Source: Streptomyces endocoffeicus
GTDB taxonomy: Bacteria > Actinomycetota > Actinomycetes > Streptomycetales > Streptomycetaceae
Direction: 5' to 3'
DNA: 64,000 nt
Assembly (NCBI RefSeq): GCF_016741935.1
Contig: NZ_JAERRG010000001.1
Coordinates: 1,922,001 to 1,986,000 of the forward strand
Shown here: positions 52,153-61,422 of the stretch, piece by piece
Layout: every line of letters begins with the position of its first letter
Numbering within the stretch: position 1 is the first letter of the stretch
Notes under the pieces: generated by a model
Databases searched by the model: none
Seen by the model: only the letters and a program-made list of their open reading frames with translations
Told to the model about the DNA's origin: nothing
Translations under genes and position numbers: made by a program

Positions 52153-53028
52153 TCAGAGCTCCTTGCGAATTGCGCCGAGGACGGCCTCGGTTTTCCTGGC
52201 GGGCACCGACTGGGCGCCCATCCGGTCCAGGACCTCGCGATACACCACCACGTCGTCCTCCTTGTCCAGATACACCGCGCCGACCAGGCCGCTGAGGTAG
52301 ACGATGTCGGGCAACTCCGGGGCCCTGAACCGGAAGACATGGAACGCACCGGCCCGCATGGCCGGATGCGGGCCGCTCCCGAACGGCATGATCTGCACGG
52401 TCACCTGGGGAAGGGCGCTGACCTCGATCAGATGGTCGATCTGGGCGCGCATCACTTCCGGGCCCCCGACCGGCCACCTCAGCACCGTCTCGTCCATCAC
52501 GACCCACAGCCGGGGAGGGGATTCCCGGGACAGCAGTTCCTGGCGCTGCATCCGCAGGGCGACCCTGCGCTCGGTGGCCTCCGACGGAGCGTGCGGGTTT
52601 CCGGCGCTGAGCAGCGCACGGGCGTAGTCCTCGGTCTGCAGCAGCCCGTGGACGAACTGCGCCTCGTAGGCGCGGATCTGAAGCGCCGCCTGCTCCAGAT
52701 TCAGATACGCGGCGAACCAGTCCGGCATCACATCGCGGTAGGTGTGCCACCAGCCGCGCTTGTTGGCCTCACGGACCGACTTCAGGAAGGTGTCGAGCTC
52801 ATGCCGGTCGGTGATGCCGTACGTCTGGAGCAGCTTCTCCACGTCCGCGAGTCGGAGCCGGGCCACCTTGGCGGCTTCCATCCTGCGGATCGTGGAGTGG
52901 CTGACCCCGATCGCCACGCCCGCCTGGTCGTAGGTCAGGCCGGCGCGCGTCCGCAGCTCCTCCAGCTGCCTGCCGAGGATCATGCGGAGGACAGAGGGGG
53001 CACCGCCCCATGCGGTTTCCGCCGCCAA
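52153..53028 (-). CDS. XRE-family regulator with DUF5753 domain
   Basis: 291 aa from a TTG at 53028 placed 7 nt after GGAGG; the open frame extends further upstream but without a good ribosome binding site. The N-terminal helix-turn-helix (LGRQLEELRTRAGLTYDQA, then VSHSTIRRMEAAKV) is followed by the DUF5753 domain from about residue 95 (IRAYEAQFVHGLLQTEDYARALL, VVMDETVLRWPVGG, VQIMPFGSGPHPAM). This is the WhiJ-like class that accompanies DUF397 genes and often affects development or antibiotic production. Divergent from the RsbW-like ATPase. Confidence 0.92.
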   Translation of the reverse strand: MAAETAWGGAPSVLRMILGRQLEELRTRAGLTYDQAGVAIGVSHSTIRRMEAAKVARLRLADVEKLLQTYGITDRHELDTFLKSVREANKRGWWHTYRDVMPDWFAAYLNLEQAALQIRAYEAQFVHGLLQTEDYARALLSAGNPHAPSEATERRVALRMQRQELLSRESPPRLWVVMDETVLRWPVGGPEVMRAQIDHLIEVSALPQVTVQIMPFGSGPHPAMRAGAFHVFRFRAPELPDIVYLSGLVGAVYLDKEDDVVVYREVLDRMGAQSVPARKTEAVLGAIRKEL

Positions 53029-53271
53029 CGCTCTACCTCCCCACACCGGGCTACGGCTGCAGTCTGTCACGGTCGCCGGCCGCGCGAACGGCATCCCCCC
53101 GATGGCAACTTGCAATTTTCAACTTACCGCTTGCAAGTCGTTCGTTGCACCTGCCACAGTGGTCACACCGTCCGATCACGGTGGGAACGCTTGCGTGGGT
53201 ACGTCCGTAGGCACTGCGCAGTGCGGGAACGGCACGGTCATGATGCGCAGGCAGACGAAAGGCGGCCGCTC

Positions 53272-53733
53272 GTGGCTCCCCTCGCCCTTCCCCTGACTCC
53301 CCTTCGGACGTCCCGGGAGCAGGACACCCACCCGGGATGTGCTTTACGGCTTCCGGCCACCGCCTCCACGGTGAGCACGATCCGCGCGGCCGTGCGCGAG
53401 CGGCTGCGCGCCTGGGGCGTAAGCGCCCACGTGTGCGACGACGCGCTCCTCGTGGTCTCCGAGCTGGTCACCAACGTGATCACGCATACGGTCAGCGATC
53501 ACCTGGAGTGCAGGCTGAGCGTCGGCGCGGGACTGCTGCGCCTCGAGGTCGAGGATCAGATCCGGGCCCGCACCCTCCCCGCGCCACGCACCCCCGACCC
53601 CGATGAGCACTGCGGACGGGGGCTTCTGCTGGTCGGCGCGGTGAGCAGCGCCTGGGGCGTCCGGGACTCCCGGCACGGGCCGGGGCGGATCGTATGGGCC
53701 GAGCTGCCGTCGCGCACGGAAGAGTGTCACTGA
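53272..53733 (+). CDS. RsbW-like ATP-binding protein (HATPase_c)
   Basis: 153 aa from a GTG at 53272, chosen as the first start after AAAGG. GHKL motifs: ALLVVSELVTNVITHTVSDH (N-box), LRLEVEDQIRART (G1) and HCGRGLLLVGAVSSAWGV (G2). Probably an orphan serine-kinase-type anti-sigma protein. This is the second such gene in the window (compare 1717-2169), and XRE/DUF397/ATPase groupings are common in Streptomyces. The next gene starts 3 bp after its stop. Confidence 0.87.
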   Translation: MAPLALPLTPLRTSREQDTHPGCALRLPATASTVSTIRAAVRERLRAWGVSAHVCDDALLVVSELVTNVITHTVSDHLECRLSVGAGLLRLEVEDQIRARTLPAPRTPDPDEHCGRGLLLVGAVSSAWGVRDSRHGPGRIVWAELPSRTEECH

Positions 53734-53736
53734 CTC

Positions 53737-54222
53737 ATGGACCGACAGTTTGTTGCCCCCGAGGCACCCGAGGCACGTGCGATTCCCGAGGCCCCGTCAC
53801 TCGGCGCGGCGAGGCTCTGGCGCGGCCACCGCGGACGCCTGCGTCTCCCCGACGGACTGCCCGCCAGGCTGGGTTACGACGCGGTCGGGATGCCCACGGA
53901 CATCGGCAGGCGGGTCATGAAGTGCCTGCCCCGCATCGGCTGTGTCTTCGCCGACGACCAGCGGTGGTGGTGGATCGTGCCGTCCGGGTCGAACATCGAT
54001 GTCGCCTGGCCGCTGTTCACCAGCTACGCGGTCGGGGCGCGGATGACCGACCTGAGCGGCGAGTACTCCGGACGTTCCCAGCCGCCCCGGCTGATCCATC
54101 ACCCCCAGGACGACTCGCCCTACACACCCCCGATTCCGCTGTACTTCATGACCTGTCATATCGCCGGAATCCGGCCCCGCTGGTCGCCGGGGGACGCCTC
54201 CGGGCCGTCCCAGGCGATCTAG
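53737..54222 (+). CDS. Hypothetical protein cotranscribed with RsbW-like ATPase
   Basis: 161 aa, family not recognised. No signal peptide or membrane segment. A conserved-looking core contains GIGCVFADDQRWWWIVPSGSN and DVAWPLFTSY; the C-terminus is Pro-rich. The gene begins 3 bp after the ATPase stop, so the two are translated as a unit and may work together. I cannot assign a function. Confidence 0.7.
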   Translation: MDRQFVAPEAPEARAIPEAPSLGAARLWRGHRGRLRLPDGLPARLGYDAVGMPTDIGRRVMKCLPRIGCVFADDQRWWWIVPSGSNIDVAWPLFTSYAVGARMTDLSGEYSGRSQPPRLIHHPQDDSPYTPPIPLYFMTCHIAGIRPRWSPGDASGPSQAI

Positions 54223-54396
54223 GACCCGCCCGCGCGCCGCCGCTCCGCATGCGACCCTGCCCGGCCGACAACGTTGTCCCAAGGTATGGACAAACACTGG
54301 AGTGAGTGCTCTGGTAATGCGTGCAGCAAGTGTTCCCTGTGGAAGAGTTCCGCCGTCCTCCGGGCGGCGGCGCCAACCGGACCATGGAGCAGCAGC

Positions 54397-56769
54397 GTGC
54401 TGAGACACTTGTTCCTTCGCTTCCCCTCCCTCCTCCGTCCAAGACGGACCTGGCGGCGGCGCGTGGCCGCCGTCGTGGTCCCCGCGCTGGCCGCCACCGG
54501 TCTGCTCGTCTCCGGCGCCGGCCCCTCCCACGCCGCCCAGGCCTGGGATCCCAAACCCTCCCCGATGACGACCCCGTGGACGAACCAGGTCCCGGTCGAC
54601 AACCCCCTGCCGGAGTATCCGCGCCCCCAGCTCACCCGGCCCGACTGGTCCCCTCTCAATGGGATTTGGGACTTCGCGGTCACCTCCCGCGACGCCGGAC
54701 AGCCGGCCACGTTCGGTGAGCGGATCCGGGTGCCGTTCGTGCCCGAGTCGGCGCTCTCCGGCGTCCAGCGCAAGATCACCCAGAATGACAAGCTCTGGTA
54801 CAAGCGCGCCTTCACGGTCCCCTCCGGCTGGAACGGCCGCCGCGTCCAGCTCAACTTCGGCGCGTCCGACTGGGAGACCACGGTCTGGGTCAACGGCAAG
54901 CAGGCCGGCGCCGCCCACCGCGGCGGCTACGACGCCTTCTCGTACGACATCACGCCCCTGCTGAACGGCGGCACCAACACCATCGTCATCTCCGTGTACG
55001 ACCCCACGGAGACCGGCGGTCAGGCCATCGGCAAGCAGCGCGTCCAGGACGTCACCCCGCACCCCGGGAAGAGCATCGTCTATACCGCCTCCTCGGGGAT
55101 CTGGCAGACCGTGTGGCTGGAGCCCACCGCCCCCGCGCACATCACCCGCCTGGACATGGTCCCGCGCCTGGAGGACAACACCCTGCGGGTCACGGTGCGC
55201 GGCACCGGAGGAGCCGACGGCGCGGGCGTCAAGGTCACCGTCTCCAGCGGCGGTACGACGGTCGGCAGCGCCACCGGCACCGTGGGCGGCGAGCTCTCCG
55301 TACCGGTGCCGAACACCCGTCTGTGGACGCCGGAGGACCCGTTCCTGTACGACGTCACGGCCGAGCTGACCGGCGCCGCCGGAGCCGACAAGGTCGGCGG
55401 CTACACCGGTATGCGGTCGATCGCGGTGAAGGACGTGGGCGGGGTCCGGCGGCCGGTGCTCAACGGCACGTTCGTCTTCCAGACCGGCACCCTGGACCAG
55501 GGCTACTGGCCGGACGGCATCTACACCGCGCCCACCGACGAGGCCCTCAAGTACGACCTGCAGAAACACAAGGACCTGGGCTTCAACATGGTCCGCAAGC
55601 ACATCAAGGTCGAGCCGCAGCGGTGGTTCTACTGGGCGGACCGGCTCGGGCTGCTGGTGTGGCAGGACATGCCCTCGATGGACAGCGGCAAGACCCCGGA
55701 CACCGCGGCCCGCGCCCAGTGGGAGAGCGAGTACCGCGCCATCATCGACCAGCACCGCAGCTCGCCCTCGCTGATCCAGTGGGTGGACCAGAACGAGGGC
55801 TGGGGCCAGTACGACCAGGCCCGCATCGCCGACATGGTCAAGGCGTACGACCCCTCGCGCCTGGTCGACAACATGAGCGGCGTCAACTGCTGCGCCGCCA
55901 AGGACGGCGGCAACGGCGACGTCGTCGACAACCACAACTACGTCGGGCCCGGCAACACCCCGACGGAGCCGGTGCGCGCCTCGGTGCTCGGGGAGTACGG
56001 GGGCCTGGGCTACCGGGTGCCCGGCCATGAGTGGTATCCGGGCGGCGGATTCAGCTACGAGGACCAGCCGAGCGTCTCCGCGCTCAACAACCGGTTCGTC
56101 GGCCTGCTCGACGGGATCCGGGAGAGCGGTATGCCCGCGGGCGGTCTGTCGGCCTCCGTCTACACCCAGATCACGGACGTGGAGAACGAGGCCAACGGGC
56201 TGATGTCCTACGACCGTCAGGTGGTCAAGGTCGACCAGGCCCGGGTCCGGGCCGCCAACCAGGCCCTCATCGCGGCCTCCCGGTCGGCCGGCGCCACCGT
56301 GAAACTGCCCGTCGGGCAGAACGTGTCGATCCGGGTCACCACCCCCGGCTACACCGACCGCTACATCCGCCACTACGACGGGCTGGGCTTCACCGAGGTG
56401 GTACACGGAGCCAGCGCCGACCTGCTGAAGCGGGACGCCACCTGGACGGTCAGGCAGGGTCTCGCGAACAAGCTCTGCTACTCCTTCGAGTCCCGCAACT
56501 ACCCCGGTGAGTATCTGCGCCACCGCGACTTCCGCGTCCGGCGCGAGGCGGGCGACGGCTCCACCGTGTCCAAGGAGGACGCCACCTGGTGCCCGACCCA
56601 GGGCAGCGGTGGCATCCGGATGTCGGCCGCCAACTTCCCCGGGCAGTATCTGCGGCACATCAACGCCGAGCTGTGGCTGGCCCAGTCCGGCGGCAGCCAC
56701 GCCTGGGACAACCCGGCCGGCTTCACCGAGGACACCACCTGGGCGATCGAGTCGCCCTGGGCTCCCTAG
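54397..56769 (+). CDS. Secreted GH2 glycoside hydrolase with C-terminal AbfB (CBM42) domain
   Basis: About 790 aa from a GTG at 54397 (GGAG 8 nt before); an ATG at 54274 is possible but gives a poor leader. The signal peptide has twin Arg-rich N region and ends at SHA|AQA. GH2 sugar-binding, sandwich and TIM-barrel domains follow: LWYKRAFTVPSGWNGRR, VRKHIKVEPQRWFYW, acid/base Glu in WVDQNEGWGQYD and nucleophile Glu in ASVLGEYGG. Residues about 630-790 form an AbfB beta-trefoil with repeats such as YPGEYLRHRDF and FPGQYLRHINAEL, which binds arabinofuranose side chains. Likely acts on arabinose-decorated plant polysaccharide. Confidence 0.9.
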   Translation: MLRHLFLRFPSLLRPRRTWRRRVAAVVVPALAATGLLVSGAGPSHAAQAWDPKPSPMTTPWTNQVPVDNPLPEYPRPQLTRPDWSPLNGIWDFAVTSRDAGQPATFGERIRVPFVPESALSGVQRKITQNDKLWYKRAFTVPSGWNGRRVQLNFGASDWETTVWVNGKQAGAAHRGGYDAFSYDITPLLNGGTNTIVISVYDPTETGGQAIGKQRVQDVTPHPGKSIVYTASSGIWQTVWLEPTAPAHITRLDMVPRLEDNTLRVTVRGTGGADGAGVKVTVSSGGTTVGSATGTVGGELSVPVPNTRLWTPEDPFLYDVTAELTGAAGADKVGGYTGMRSIAVKDVGGVRRPVLNGTFVFQTGTLDQGYWPDGIYTAPTDEALKYDLQKHKDLGFNMVRKHIKVEPQRWFYWADRLGLLVWQDMPSMDSGKTPDTAARAQWESEYRAIIDQHRSSPSLIQWVDQNEGWGQYDQARIADMVKAYDPSRLVDNMSGVNCCAAKDGGNGDVVDNHNYVGPGNTPTEPVRASVLGEYGGLGYRVPGHEWYPGGGFSYEDQPSVSALNNRFVGLLDGIRESGMPAGGLSASVYTQITDVENEANGLMSYDRQVVKVDQARVRAANQALIAASRSAGATVKLPVGQNVSIRVTTPGYTDRYIRHYDGLGFTEVVHGASADLLKRDATWTVRQGLANKLCYSFESRNYPGEYLRHRDFRVRREAGDGSTVSKEDATWCPTQGSGGIRMSAANFPGQYLRHINAELWLAQSGGSHAWDNPAGFTEDTTWAIESPWAP

Positions 56770-56778
56770 CGCAACCAC

Positions 56779-56804
56779 CGCGGGCCCTGATCAACGGGCC
56801 CGCG
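56779..56804 (+). terminator. Hairpin terminator after GH2 gene
   Basis: CGCGGGCCC (56779-56787) pairs with GGGCCCGCG (56796-56804), 10 bp after the stop codon. A second GC-rich hairpin, built on GGCGGCCGCC, follows directly at about 56811-56838, making a double terminator before the GH76 gene. Confidence 0.7.
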
Positions 56805-56922
56805 CCCTCCGGCGGCCGCCCCCGCGCGGGCGGCCGCCCGGCTCTCCTCCCCCACGTTCGGCCACCACTTCTCTCCTCCCCCACGCTCATGCGCACGGCC
56901 CCCCACGAAAGGCGGGTACGTC

Positions 56923-58800
56923 ATGTCAGCGCGGCTCCACCCTGTCCTCCACGGACTCCTGACCCTGGCCATCGCCCTTGCCATCGCCCTGGCCGGTCTG
57001 GTCGCCCTCCCCACGCCGTCCCGTGCCGCGCCGTCCCGTGCCGCGACCCCGGTCTGCGCGCTGGCGTGCGACACCCTCGACCCCTCGAAGGCGCAGCGCG
57101 ACACCTTCCCCGTACCGCAGGTGAACCTCAACGGCCGGATCCTGAAGCTGCACGTCTCCGACCCCGACTCCATGGCCTGGGCCAGTATCGACAACGGTGT
57201 GGCGGGCGACGCGGTCTGGCTCGACCGGTCCTGGGACCGCGGCGCCACCTGGGAGGGACTGCTCGGCAAGGCGAGCATCCCCGGCACCTGGACCGGCACC
57301 CGCACCCTGATGTACAACCTCACCGACCCGGTGGGCCACCGGCGCGGCCGGCTCCGCGCCTGCGGTGACGCAGCCGGGGTCACCTGCACCGACTGGGTCT
57401 ACCCCAAGGTGTGCGACGGCACGTTCTGCGACGGCGCCGACCCCGCCACCGCGGCGGGCGACGACCGCCCGGTGCCCTCCACCACCCTGTTCGGGCGCAC
57501 CATCAGCCTCCATGCCGACCAGAAGAACGGGCTGGCGTGGGGCGTCATCGAAAGCGGTGGCGCGGGCGACGAGATCTGGCTCGACCGCTCCTGGGACACC
57601 GGCGCCAGCTGGCCCGAGGGCTCCTCCCTCGGCCGTACGAGCGTGGCGTCCGGCAAGACCTCGACGCGGACGGCCATGTTCGCCACCCGGGATCCGCGCG
57701 GGCTGATGTTCGGCGGCGCGGTCCGGGCGTGCGGCCGTGCGGCGAGCCACCAGGAGGGCAGCTGCACGGCCTGGGTCAGACCCGCGCCGAGCCGGGCGCG
57801 CGCCGCCGCTGACGCGCTGATGGCGTCGTACCACACCTACGAGGGCTGGTGGCGCAGCAGTTGGTGGAACTCGGCCGTCGCGGTCACCTCGCTCATCGAC
57901 TTCGCCCAGCGCACCGGGCGGCACGACTACGACTGGGTCATCGCCCGCACCTTCGAGCAGAACCGCGGCACCTTCGCCCCGGGCGAGCGCAGCTCCGACG
58001 CGGTGGAGGGCCACTTCATCAGCCGCGCCATCGACGACGCGGCCTGGTGGGGCGTGGCCTGGCTGACGGCGTACGACCACACCCATGAGCGGCGCTACCT
58101 GGACGAGGCGGTCACCATCGCCGATTACGTCCACCAGTACTGGGACAGCGGCACCTGCGGCGGCGGTGTGTGGTGGGACCGGGAGCGCACCTACAAGAAC
58201 GCCGTGACCAACGGGCTGTACCTGTGGCTGACCACGTCGCTGCACCGGCGGATCTCCGGCGACACCGTGTGGGGCGACCGGGCGACCACGGCCGCGACCT
58301 GGTACCTGGGCAGCGGGCTGATCAACAGCGCGGGCCTGGTCAACGACGGGCTGACGGCCGGCTGCCGCAACAACTCCCAGACCGTGTGGAGCTACAACCA
58401 GGGCCTCGCCATCGGCGCCTTCACCCAACTGTGGCGGTCCACCGGCAACGCCCAGTACCTGGACACCGCCCGGCGCCTGGCCGATGCCGCGACCACCTCG
58501 GCGGCGCTGACCCGCGACGGCGTCCTCACCGAGTCCTGCGACACCGGCGGCAACGCCTGCGACGACAACCAGAAGCAGTTCAAGGGCGTCTTCATGCGCC
58601 ACGTCGCCGACCTCGCGGACGCCACCGGATCCGCCACCTACCGGGCGTACATCAAGAAGCAGGCCGACTCGATCTGGGCCACCGACCGCGACCCCCTCAA
58701 CCGGCTCGGCCAGCGCTGGGCGGGCACCACCCCCAACCAGGTGGACTGGCGCACCCAGGCCAGTGCCCTCGGCGCGCTGACGGCCGCGGACGGCCTGTGA
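56923..58800 (+). CDS. Secreted GH76 alpha-1,6-mannanase-like enzyme with duplicated N-terminal module
   Basis: 625 aa with a signal peptide ending near PSRA|AP. Two homologous modules of about 100 residues come first (about 55-155 and 170-285), each with WLDRSWD, a GxTW/SW turn and paired Cys. The GH76 (alpha/alpha)6 domain spans about 290-620: YEGWWRSSWWNSA, and the catalytic Asp pair in SRAIDDAAWWGVAWLTAY. GH76 enzymes cut alpha-1,6-mannan backbones of fungal or bacterial cell walls. The N-terminal modules may bind carbohydrate; I do not recognise their family. Confidence 0.88.
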   Translation: MSARLHPVLHGLLTLAIALAIALAGLVALPTPSRAAPSRAATPVCALACDTLDPSKAQRDTFPVPQVNLNGRILKLHVSDPDSMAWASIDNGVAGDAVWLDRSWDRGATWEGLLGKASIPGTWTGTRTLMYNLTDPVGHRRGRLRACGDAAGVTCTDWVYPKVCDGTFCDGADPATAAGDDRPVPSTTLFGRTISLHADQKNGLAWGVIESGGAGDEIWLDRSWDTGASWPEGSSLGRTSVASGKTSTRTAMFATRDPRGLMFGGAVRACGRAASHQEGSCTAWVRPAPSRARAAADALMASYHTYEGWWRSSWWNSAVAVTSLIDFAQRTGRHDYDWVIARTFEQNRGTFAPGERSSDAVEGHFISRAIDDAAWWGVAWLTAYDHTHERRYLDEAVTIADYVHQYWDSGTCGGGVWWDRERTYKNAVTNGLYLWLTTSLHRRISGDTVWGDRATTAATWYLGSGLINSAGLVNDGLTAGCRNNSQTVWSYNQGLAIGAFTQLWRSTGNAQYLDTARRLADAATTSAALTRDGVLTESCDTGGNACDDNQKQFKGVFMRHVADLADATGSATYRAYIKKQADSIWATDRDPLNRLGQRWAGTTPNQVDWRTQASALGALTAADGL

Positions 58801-58859
58801 CACCTCCCCCGCAAACCAACCCCCACAAGCAGTACTCGCACCGACTCAAGGAGGCGCCC

Positions 58860-60302
58860 ATGAGCCCTCGCACCGCCCGCCGCCACGCGGCGCTGCTCAC
58901 CGCCCTGCTCGCCATCCTGTGGGGCCTGATCTCCGCCCCGCCCGCCGCCACGGCGGCCCCGCAGGCCGCCGCGGGCACCTTCCGCAACCCCCTCAACACC
59001 GGCCCGGACCCGTTTCTGACCACCTGGAACGGGAACTACTACCTGACCACCACGCAGGGCAACAGCATCCGGATGTGGCGCTCCACGTCCCTGGGCACCC
59101 TGCTCGACGCCGACCCCATCACCGTGTGGACGGACACCGACACCTCCCGCAACCGGAACATCTGGGCACCGGAGTTCTACCGCTTCGGCAACCGCTGGTA
59201 CCTCTACTACACCGCCGACGACGGGGTCGACGACCACCACCGGCTCTATGTGCTGGAGTCGGACCGCGACGACCCGGCCGGTCCCTACCACTTCAAGTCG
59301 CGTCTGACGCCGCCCAACCACGCCGCCGACTTCGCCATCGACCCCGGCATCCTGGAGCACAACGGGCGCCTCTACCTCGCCTACTCCGGCATCAACCAGT
59401 ACCAGCACAACGGCCTCAACATCGCCCCGATGTCCAACCCGTACACCGTCTCGGGCGACGCGGTCGCCATCAACGCGGCCGGCGGCTGCCCGGAGGTGCG
59501 CGAGGGCCCCGAGTTCCTCTACCGCAACGGCCGCACCTGGATGACGTACTCCACCTGCGACACCGGCAAACCGGACTACCAGGTCTGGATGATGTCCCTG
59601 CCGTCCGGCGCCGACCCGCTCGTGCCCGGCAACTGGACCCAGCACTCCGGCCCGGTGTTCTCCCGCGCCGACGACCACGGCGTCTACGGCCCCGGCCACC
59701 ACGCGTTCTTCCGCTCGCCCGACGGCAAGGAGGACTGGATCGTCTACCACGCCAAGACCACGTCGGTGAACACCTACTCCAACCGCACCACCCGCGCCCA
59801 GAAGATCACCTGGAACGCCGACGGCAGCCCGAACCTGGGCCGCCCGCTCGCCATGGGCGCCACCCAGGACCTGCCGTCCGGCGACCCGGGAGCGGGCACC
59901 TACTGGATCAATGACGACGGCCGGTCCAGCGGCGACGGAAGCGTGTCGTACACGGGCACCTGGAACTCGGGGACCGGCTGCGCCACCCAGTGCTTCTGGA
60001 GCGACGACCACTGGAGCGACCGGGCGGGCAACACCGCCACCTTCTCCTTCACCGGGACCCGGATCGCCCTGCTGTCGGTCCGCGACACCGGCAACGGCAT
60101 CGCCGCCCTCAGCATCGACGGCGGCCCCGAGCAACGCTTCGACTTCTACGGGGCGATCCGCACCGGCGAAACCCTGCAGTACCTCAGTCCCCGGCTCCCC
60201 TCCGGCCGGCACACCCTGCGCGTCCGGGTGACCGGCGAGCACAACGCCCAGTCGGGCGCCTCGTTCGTGAGCGTGGACCGCGCCGAGGTGTACACCCGCT
60301 GA
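58860..60302 (+). CDS. Secreted GH43 family glycosidase with C-terminal beta-sandwich
   Basis: 480 aa from the ATG at 58860 (AAGGAGG). Signal peptide ends at ATA|AP. The five-bladed propeller shows the three GH43 carboxylates: NTGPDPFLTTWNGNYYL (base Asp), FAIDPGILEHNGRLYL (Asp) and REGPEFLYRNGRTWMTYS (acid Glu). Residues about 350-480 form a carbohydrate-binding-like beta-sandwich. Activity is probably alpha-L-arabinofuranosidase or beta-xylosidase. It follows the GH76 gene by 59 bp, so the two are likely cotranscribed. Confidence 0.9.
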   Translation: MSPRTARRHAALLTALLAILWGLISAPPAATAAPQAAAGTFRNPLNTGPDPFLTTWNGNYYLTTTQGNSIRMWRSTSLGTLLDADPITVWTDTDTSRNRNIWAPEFYRFGNRWYLYYTADDGVDDHHRLYVLESDRDDPAGPYHFKSRLTPPNHAADFAIDPGILEHNGRLYLAYSGINQYQHNGLNIAPMSNPYTVSGDAVAINAAGGCPEVREGPEFLYRNGRTWMTYSTCDTGKPDYQVWMMSLPSGADPLVPGNWTQHSGPVFSRADDHGVYGPGHHAFFRSPDGKEDWIVYHAKTTSVNTYSNRTTRAQKITWNADGSPNLGRPLAMGATQDLPSGDPGAGTYWINDDGRSSGDGSVSYTGTWNSGTGCATQCFWSDDHWSDRAGNTATFSFTGTRIALLSVRDTGNGIAALSIDGGPEQRFDFYGAIRTGETLQYLSPRLPSGRHTLRVRVTGEHNAQSGASFVSVDRAEVYTR

Positions 60303-60317
60303 CACCCGGCACATCCG

Positions 60318-60345
60318 CGGCCCCCGCCCGGCGGCGGGGGCCGCA
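60318..60345 (+). terminator. Hairpin terminator after GH43 gene
   Basis: A perfect 12-bp stem (GCGGCCCCCGCC with GGCGGGGGCCGC) and a 4-nt loop, 15 bp downstream of the GH43 stop codon and before the LysR gene. Confidence 0.75.
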
Positions 60346-60406
60346 CACGCCGGGTGCCCGGGCCGGACATGACGCCCTGCGCGATCCCGCCGGGGCTTGC
60401 CTTACC

Positions 60407-61357
60407 GTGGCGCGGGTGGATCTCAACTTGCTCGTGGCGCTCGACGCCCTGCTGGAGGAGAACAGCGTGACCGCCGCGGCGGACCGGCTGAGCCTCTCGC
60501 CACCGGCGATGAGCCGGACGCTGGCCCGGATCCGTCGCGCGACCGGCGACGACATCCTGGTGCGCACCGGCCGCACCATGGTCCCCACCCCGCGCGCCGT
60601 CGAACTGCGCGAGGAGACCCGCGACCTGGTCCGGCGGGCCACCGCCGTGCTCACTCCCGTACGCCGGCTCGACCTCGCCGGACTGAACCGGCACTTCACC
60701 GTGCGGGGGCATGACGCGCTGCTGGCAGCCCTCGCCGCCCCGCTGATCGCCAGGGTCGGCGCCACCGCCCCGAACATCCATCTGAGCCTGCTGGCCGAGT
60801 CCTCCGCCGACCGGCCCGACCTCGCCCGGGGCCAGGTCGATCTGGAGATCGGCGCGGATGAGCCGGGCCGCCCGGAGATCTCCTCCGAGGTGGTCGGCAC
60901 CGACCGGATCGTCCTGACGCTACGACGCGGGCACCCGCTCGCCAAGGGCAGGGTCGGCCTCGACAAGCTCGTCCGCATGACCTTCGTGACCGTCTCGCGC
61001 CGGGGCCGACTGCACAACGCCATCGACGACGCCCTCGCCGAACGCGGGCTGCGACGGCGGGTGATCGCCTCCCTGCCGACGAGCGCCGCGGCGCTGGACG
61101 TGGTGTCCCGTTCGGACGCCGTGGCCGTCGTCGCCGAGCGGGTCTGCCGACCCGCCTCGGCGAGGCTCGGCCTCGTCACCCGGCGGCTGCCGCTGGAGCT
61201 GCCGCCGACCCAGGTGGTCCTCACCTGGCATCACCGGCACGACAGCGACCCCGCGCACGCATGGCTGCGCGGCCAGGTGCGGGACGTGCTCCGCGAGGCG
61301 ACCGACGGCACCGCGAAGGGCCGGTCCACGACCGGGCGCCCACGCGGATCGGCGTAG
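60407..61357 (+). CDS. LysR family transcriptional regulator
   Basis: 316 aa from a GTG at 60407 (a GTG at 60416 is equally in frame). The N-terminal winged helix reads VDLNLLVALDALLEENSVTAAADRL and SLSPPAMSRTLARIR. The effector domain begins near residue 95 (RHFTVRGHDALLAALAAPL) and matches the NodD/SyrM-like group of LysR proteins. No divergent target gene is adjacent; the glycosidase/kinase operon converges on it from the right. Possible targets are the upstream hydrolases or genes elsewhere. Confidence 0.9.
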   Translation: MARVDLNLLVALDALLEENSVTAAADRLSLSPPAMSRTLARIRRATGDDILVRTGRTMVPTPRAVELREETRDLVRRATAVLTPVRRLDLAGLNRHFTVRGHDALLAALAAPLIARVGATAPNIHLSLLAESSADRPDLARGQVDLEIGADEPGRPEISSEVVGTDRIVLTLRRGHPLAKGRVGLDKLVRMTFVTVSRRGRLHNAIDDALAERGLRRRVIASLPTSAAALDVVSRSDAVAVVAERVCRPASARLGLVTRRLPLELPPTQVVLTWHHRHDSDPAHAWLRGQVRDVLREATDGTAKGRSTTGRPRGSA

Positions 61358-61422
61358 CCGCGTCCAGGCGCCTCGGCCCGCGTATGCGGCGTGAGCCGCT
61401 TGGCACACTATTCTTCGTATGG

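Noticed and set aside
56811..56838. Second GC-rich palindrome as a regulatory site for GH76
   Set aside because: It directly follows the GH2 terminator and is simple GGCGGCCGCC sequence, more easily explained as part of a double terminator.
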